This document shows positions 58,629-64,000 of a stretch of 64,000 nt of DNA, one piece after another. The stretch is from NCBI GenBank assembly GCA_022792535.1, contig JAAWBG010000021.1, positions 43,837 through 107,836 on the forward strand. The letters run 5' to 3'. The notes below the pieces were generated by a model, which was not told the origin of the DNA, did not search any database, and saw only the letters and a list, made by a program, of their open reading frames with translations. Numbering within the stretch: the first letter of the stretch is position 1; every line of letters starts with the position of its first letter. The position numbers were made by a program, and so were the translations under genes. The DNA is from Lachnospiraceae bacterium. GTDB lineage: Bacteria > Bacillota > Clostridia > Lachnospirales > Lachnospiraceae.

Positions 58629-61600
58629 ATGCCGGAAACAATGAACAAAGAGAAATATCAGCCAATTACCTTTGACGCCATTAAGATCGGTCTGGCGTCA
58701 CCTGAAAAAATCAGAGAATGGTCTCGTGGCGAAGTAAAGAAACCGGAAACCATTAACTATAGAACCCTGAAACCAGAGAAAGACGGACTGTTCTGCGAGA
58801 AAATTTTTGGACCCAGCAAAGACTGGGAGTGCCACTGTGGAAAATACAAAAAGATTCGCTATAAAGGCGTGGTCTGCGACCGCTGCGGTGTGGAAATTAC
58901 CAAAGCCAGCGTGCGGAGAGAGCGGATGGGCCATATTGAACTGGCTGCGCCAGTTTCCCATATCTGGTATTTCAAGGGAATTCCCAGCAGAATGGGATTG
59001 ATCCTGGATCTGTCCCCAAGAACGCTGGAGAAAGTATTGTATTTCGCATCCTATATTGTGCTGGACAAAGGCAGCAGTGATCTGCAGTACAAGCAGGTAT
59101 TGTCAGAGGCGGAATATCAGGAAGCAAGAGAAAAATATGGCAGCGATTTCCGGGTAGGAATGGGAGCTGAGTCCATCAAGGAACTGTTAGAAGCCATTGA
59201 CCTGGAAAAAGATGCATTGGAGTTAAAAACAGCGTTGAAAGACGCCACAGGCCAGAAACGTGCCCGGATTATCAAACGCCTGGAAGTGGTGGAAGCATTT
59301 CGGGGATCTGGCAACAGACCGGACTGGATGATTATGGATGTGATTCCAGTGATTCCCCCGGATCTGCGTCCTATGGTACAGCTGGATGGCGGCCGTTTTG
59401 CCACCTCTGATCTGAACGATCTGTACCGTCGGATTATCAATCGGAACAATCGTTTGAGAAGACTGTTAGAATTAGGCGCTCCGGATATTATTGTGAGAAA
59501 TGAAAAACGTATGCTCCAAGAAGCGGTAGACGCCTTGATTGATAACGGAAGAAGAGGACGTCCTGTGACTGGACCAGGAAACCGTGCCCTGAAATCACTG
59601 TCTGACATGTTAAAAGGAAAATCAGGACGGTTCCGTCAGAACCTTTTAGGAAAACGTGTGGACTATTCAGGACGTTCCGTTATTGTGGTAGGACCAGAGC
59701 TGAAGATTTACCAGTGCGGTCTTCCCAAAGAAATGGCCATTGAATTGTTCAAGCCTTTCGTGATGAAAGAGCTGGTATGCAATGGAACAGCTCATAATAT
59801 CAAGAGTGCAAAAAAGATGGTAGAACGTCTTCAGTCAGAGGTGTGGGATGTACTGGAAGAAGTAATCAAGGAACACCCGGTTATGCTGAACCGTGCGCCT
59901 ACTCTGCATAGATTAGGAATTCAGGCTTTCGAGCCCATTCTGGTGGAAGGAAAAGCCATCAAGCTGCATCCTCTGGTGTGTACTGCGTTTAACGCCGACT
60001 TTGACGGTGACCAGATGGCAGTTCATCTTCCCCTATCTGTGGAAGCTCAGTCTGAGTGCAGATTCTTATTGCTGTCACCCAACAACCTGTTGAAACCATC
60101 AGACGGCGGTCCTGTGGCGGTTCCCTCTCAGGATATGGTGCTGGGAATCTATTACCTGACTCAGGAGAGGCCGGGAGCAGAAGGAGAAGGAAAGTTCTTC
60201 AAAAATGTAAATGAAGCTATCCTTGCTTATGAAAATGATGCGCTGACCCTGCATTCCAGAATTACTGTCCGTGTCACAAAGACAATGCCAGGAGGAGAGC
60301 AGATCAGCGGCAATGTGGAATCTACGTTGGGACGTTTTATTTTCAATGAGATTCTGCCTCAGGATCTGGGATTTGTGGACAGAAATGACCCAGAAAGCTT
60401 TTTAAAGCTGGAAATTGATTTTCATGTAGGCAAAAAAGGATTGAAGCAGATCCTGGAAAAAGTAATCAATATTCATGGCGCTACCCGGACAGCAGAAGTG
60501 CTGGACGATATCAAAGCCATGGGATATAAATATTCTACCAGAGCGGCTATGACGGTTTCCATTTCCGATATGACAGTGCCGGAGAAGAAGCCTGCTCTTA
60601 TTAAAAACGCCCAGGATACTGTGGATAAGATTACCCGGAACTATAAACGTGGTCTGATCACAGAAGAAGAGCGTTACAAAGAAGTGGTAGAGACCTGGAA
60701 AGAGACAGACGATATTCTGACCAAAGAGTTGCTGGATGGCCTGGATAAATATAACAACATTTATATGATGGCAGATTCCGGCGCCCGTGGTTCTGACAAA
60801 CAGATCAAACAGCTTGCAGGAATGCGTGGTCTGATGGCAGATACAACCGGACGTACGATCGAGCTGCCTATTAAGTCGAATTTCCGTGAGGGACTGGACG
60901 TACTGGAATATTTTATGTCTGCCCATGGAGCACGGAAAGGACTTTCTGATACCGCGCTGCGTACTGCAGACTCTGGTTATCTGACCCGGCGTTTGGTAGA
61001 CGTGTCCCAGGAATTGATCATCCGGGATATTGACTGCTGCGAAGGAAAAGATGCGCCAGGCATGTATGTAAAAGCCTTTATGGATGGAAAAGAAGAGATT
61101 GAGAGCCTTCAGGAACGAATCACCGGACGGTTTTCCTGTGAAGATATCTGCGATGCAGAAGGAAACGTTTTAGTAAAAGCAAATCACATGATTACGCCGA
61201 AACGTGCGGCTCTTGTGATGAGCAAAGGGGTCAACGACAAAGGAGAATCTCTAAACAGAGTGAAGATCCGTACTGTTCTGACCTGTCGTTCTCACAATGG
61301 AATCTGTGCAAAATGTTACGGAGCCAATATGGCTACCGGTCAGGCAGTTCAGGTGGGAGAATCTGTTGGAATTATCGCGGCTCAATCCATTGGTGAGCCA
61401 GGTACGCAGCTTACTATGCGTACCTTCCATACAGGCGGTGTTGCCGGAAACGATATTACACAAGGTCTTCCCCGTGTGGAGGAGTTATTTGAAGCACGTA
61501 AACCTAAGGGACTTGCGATTATCACAGAATTTGCAGGAATTGCGACCATTAAAGATACCAAGAAAAAGCGTGAGATTATTGTGACAAATGAGGAGACTGG

Positions 61601-62294
61601 TGAAACCAAGGCATATTTGATTCCTTATGGTTCCAGAATTAAGATCATGGATGGAGCTGTGCTGGAAGCCGGTGACGAGCTGACAGAAGGTAGCGTGAAT
61701 CCTCACGATATTTTAAAGATCAAAGGTGTTCGGGCCGTACAGGATTATATGATCCAGGAAGTGCAGCGTGTATACCGTCTTCAGGGTGTGGAGATCAATG
61801 ATAAACATATCGAAGTGATCGTGCGCCAGATGTTAAAGAAGATCAGAATTGAGAACAACGGAGATTCCGATTTCCTGCCTGGTACTTTGGTGGATATTCT
61901 GGATTACGAAGATACCAATGAGAGATTGGAAGAGGAAGGCAAAGAACCGGCAGATGGAAAACAGGTGATGCTGGGAATTACGAAGGCCTCTCTTGCCACA
62001 AATTCCTTCCTATCTGCAGCTTCTTTCCAGGAGACAACAAAAGTGCTGACAGAGGCAGCCATCAAAGGAAAAGTAGACCCGTTGATTGGATTAAAGGAAA
62101 ATGTTATTATCGGTAAATTGATTCCAGCCGGAACGGGCATGAAACGTTACCGCGACATTAAACTGTCTACGGATGTGGATGAGATGGACGATATCTTTTT
62201 CGAGGAAGAGATGCTGGATTTCAGCTATATTCCAGAGGATGAGCAGGGTGAAATAGAGGAAATAGCGGAAGAAGTTATGGCAGAAATAGAATAA
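58629..62294 (+). CDS. rpoC: RNA polymerase subunit beta'
   Basis: [38 protein letters not shown]. Confidence 0.99.
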   Translation: MPETMNKEKYQPITFDAIKIGLASPEKIREWSRGEVKKPETINYRTLKPEKDGLFCEKIFGPSKDWECHCGKYKKIRYKGVVCDRCGVEITKASVRRERMGHIELAAPVSHIWYFKGIPSRMGLILDLSPRTLEKVLYFASYIVLDKGSSDLQYKQVLSEAEYQEAREKYGSDFRVGMGAESIKELLEAIDLEKDALELKTALKDATGQKRARIIKRLEVVEAFRGSGNRPDWMIMDVIPVIPPDLRPMVQLDGGRFATSDLNDLYRRIINRNNRLRRLLELGAPDIIVRNEKRMLQEAVDALIDNGRRGRPVTGPGNRALKSLSDMLKGKSGRFRQNLLGKRVDYSGRSVIVVGPELKIYQCGLPKEMAIELFKPFVMKELVCNGTAHNIKSAKKMVERLQSEVWDVLEEVIKEHPVMLNRAPTLHRLGIQAFEPILVEGKAIKLHPLVCTAFNADFDGDQMAVHLPLSVEAQSECRFLLLSPNNLLKPSDGGPVAVPSQDMVLGIYYLTQERPGAEGEGKFFKNVNEAILAYENDALTLHSRITVRVTKTMPGGEQISGNVESTLGRFIFNEILPQDLGFVDRNDPESFLKLEIDFHVGKKGLKQILEKVINIHGATRTAEVLDDIKAMGYKYSTRAAMTVSISDMTVPEKKPALIKNAQDTVDKITRNYKRGLITEEERYKEVVETWKETDDILTKELLDGLDKYNNIYMMADSGARGSDKQIKQLAGMRGLMADTTGRTIELPIKSNFREGLDVLEYFMSAHGARKGLSDTALRTADSGYLTRRLVDVSQELIIRDIDCCEGKDAPGMYVKAFMDGKEEIESLQERITGRFSCEDICDAEGNVLVKANHMITPKRAALVMSKGVNDKGESLNRVKIRTVLTCRSHNGICAKCYGANMATGQAVQVGESVGIIAAQSIGEPGTQLTMRTFHTGGVAGNDITQGLPRVEELFEARKPKGLAIITEFAGIATIKDTKKKREIIVTNEETGETKAYLIPYGSRIKIMDGAVLEAGDELTEGSVNPHDILKIKGVRAVQDYMIQEVQRVYRLQGVEINDKHIEVIVRQMLKKIRIENNGDSDFLPGTLVDILDYEDTNERLEEEGKEPADGKQVMLGITKASLATNSFLSAASFQETTKVLTEAAIKGKVDPLIGLKENVIIGKLIPAGTGMKRYRDIKLSTDVDEMDDIFFEEEMLDFSYIPEDEQGEIEEIAEEVMAEIE

Positions 62295-62478
62295 AGAAAA
62301 AATAGAGGGTAGATAAAAGAAAAAAATATCGGAGGGAGCTGTCCCAGTGAAAATATATTGCAGATAGGAATCTGGCAGATGACAGGTCAGAACACACCGT
62401 TATTGCAGTATAAAAATTCATGGTGACAGTTCCTTTTGGATTCTATTCAGGAAATAGTAGAAGAAAGGTTGGTGCAAA

Positions 62479-63738
62479 ATGGATACATTTTTGACAATGA
62501 CTGTAATACTGCTGGCTTTCGTAGTGCTGTTGGGATATTTTAACGAGAAAGTCACAAAGTTAACCCATGAAATTGCGCTGATGCTGTTCAGCGTTGGAAT
62601 CGGCGGTTTATTGGTGATCGCAGGCATTGCTTTTCAAGGAACAGAGACGGTGCTGCAGAGTCTGAAGGATTTCAGAATCTTTGATCTGGAAGAATTTTTG
62701 ATGGAAGGAGTTCTGTGCTTCATGTTGTTTGCAGGCTCTTGTCATATGCGGCTCAGAGATTTTAAGAGACATGCCCGTCCAGTTTTTGTGCTGTCTATTG
62801 CAGCCACTTTTTTAGGCGCTGTATTTTATGGACTTTTGTTCTACGGCGCAGGCAGGTTGTTAAGTCTTTCTCTGGATCTTCCGGTCTGCCTGATGTTTGG
62901 AAGCATTGTTGCGCCTACAGATCCCATAGCAGCCACCAGTATTTTGAAAAAATTCAATCTTCCATCCAATATCAGCTTTATCATAGAAGGGGAATCTCTT
63001 CTAAATGACGGTGTGGGAGTTGCCTTGTTTGTGTTTTTTTCCAGTATGGTCACAGCAGAAGAAAACAGTGGGTTTTTCCCGGTAATGGCAAAAGAGATTT
63101 TTGGGGCCCTTCTGGTGGGAGTAGTGGTGACTGGCATTTGCTTTCCTATTTTCCGGCGGACCTGCGACGGGGCGAGACAGATTTTCACCAGTCTTCTGGC
63201 AGTTTCCCTGTCCTATGTGCTCTGTGAAACTTTTGGATTTTCCGGGGCGATTGCCTCTGTGGTATGCGGCGTTCTCTTTTCCGCACTGCGCAATTATGTG
63301 GAAGCAAAAGAAGAGAAAATGGACTTGGAATTGTTTGATAACTTTTGGGAGGTCTTGGATACGCTTTTGAATTCTGTGCTGTATGTGATGCTGGGCTTAT
63401 CTTTTGTACATATCCTTCAGATGCCAAAAGTGCTGACCTTATCTTGTGTGGCAGTGCTGGCAAATATGATTGGAAGGTCGGGAAGCCTTGCGGTATCTGT
63501 ATTATTTACAGGCCCCCTGCCGGATGGGTATGATAAGCCTGCTTTTGTCAAGCTCCTTACTTGGGGCGGACTCAGAGGCGGACTTTCCGTTGCTCTTGCC
63601 ATGAGTACCCAGAGCATGCTGGATGAGAGCCTTTTTTATATTATTCTGGGCGGAACTTATGCCATTGTATTTTTCACCACTATTATTCAGGGTCTTACCA
63701 TGCCTAGCGTATACCGCAAGATTCAAGGAGGCCTGTGA
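62479..63738 (+). CDS. CPA1-type Na+(K+)/H+ antiporter
   Basis: Multi-spanning; GSIVAPTDPIAATSILKKFNLPSNISFIIEGESLLNDGVGVALF; TWGGLRGGLSVALAMS. Confidence 0.93.
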   Translation: MDTFLTMTVILLAFVVLLGYFNEKVTKLTHEIALMLFSVGIGGLLVIAGIAFQGTETVLQSLKDFRIFDLEEFLMEGVLCFMLFAGSCHMRLRDFKRHARPVFVLSIAATFLGAVFYGLLFYGAGRLLSLSLDLPVCLMFGSIVAPTDPIAATSILKKFNLPSNISFIIEGESLLNDGVGVALFVFFSSMVTAEENSGFFPVMAKEIFGALLVGVVVTGICFPIFRRTCDGARQIFTSLLAVSLSYVLCETFGFSGAIASVVCGVLFSALRNYVEAKEEKMDLELFDNFWEVLDTLLNSVLYVMLGLSFVHILQMPKVLTLSCVAVLANMIGRSGSLAVSVLFTGPLPDGYDKPAFVKLLTWGGLRGGLSVALAMSTQSMLDESLFYIILGGTYAIVFFTTIIQGLTMPSVYRKIQGGL

Positions 63739-63776
63739 ATAAGATCGCAAATTTCGGGAAAAATTAGAAAAAGTCC

Positions 63777-63805
63777 TTGACATGGCGATTTTATCTTTAT
63801 ATAAT
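63777..63805 (+). promoter_or_regulatory. Sigma-A promoter of rpsL operon
   Basis: TTGACA-N17-TATAAT. Confidence 0.8.
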
Positions 63806-63945
63806 GATTTAGCGTGCATATGAATATGCACTTATATTGTTTCATAGGATTCGCGTGCCAAAGGCCCTTTTGACGCCTGAATCCTTATAGGAAATCCTGC
63901 AGAAGCAGGAGATTCCATGATGAAAGTTTACAGGAGGTGAAAAGA

Positions 63946-64000
63946 ATGCCAACATTTAACCAGTTAGTAAGAAAGGGAAGACAGACATCTGAGAAGAAAT
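63946..64000 (+). CDS. rpsL: 30S ribosomal protein S12, 5' end only
   Basis: MPTFNQLVRKGRQTSEKK preceded by AGGAGGTGA. Confidence 0.95.
   Translation, partial: MPTFNQLVRKGRQTSEKK

Overview
64 kb chromosomal window from a motile Clostridia-type Firmicute (Lachnospiraceae-like; taxonomy is inference). Left to right: (1) end of a flagellar operon (flgL 3' end, fliW, csrA, flaG, fliD, fliS, a FliT/FlgN-like chaperone). (2) A ~35 kb flagellar glycosylation island. It holds a CDP-3,6-dideoxyhexose pathway (rfbF/G/H) with an acetaldehyde dehydrogenase, a 4-hydroxy-2-oxovalerate aldolase and a TPP enzyme, which suggests a branched-chain sugar. It also holds a flagellin gene, a Maf/DUF115 glycosyltransferase, a nonulosonic (legionaminic-type) acid pathway and several glycosyltransferases. 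(3) A RADAR-type anti-phage locus (RdrA ATPase and RdrB deaminase) whose rdrB reading frame is broken by a single in-frame TAA. (4) A second, C-terminally atypical flagellin facing an antisense FliD-like protein. (5) The rpmG-secE-nusG-rplKAJL-rpoBC-rpsL block, containing a 119-bp tandem repeat and a sigma/anti-sigma pair. The most unusual signal is non-coding. Two intergenic segments (about 7046-7138 on + and 19660-19784 on -) each show a sigma-D-like promoter, small hairpins presenting AUGGA/AGGA in the loop, and a rho-independent terminator. Both lie close to csrA/fliW and to a flagellin leader with a textbook-looking CsrA hairpin. They look like candidate motility-sigma-driven CsrA-binding sRNAs or leader attenuators. 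A separate three-unit tandem array of structured, non-coding sequence lies at 4686-5150. All functional assignments come from reading the sequence; no database search was run.
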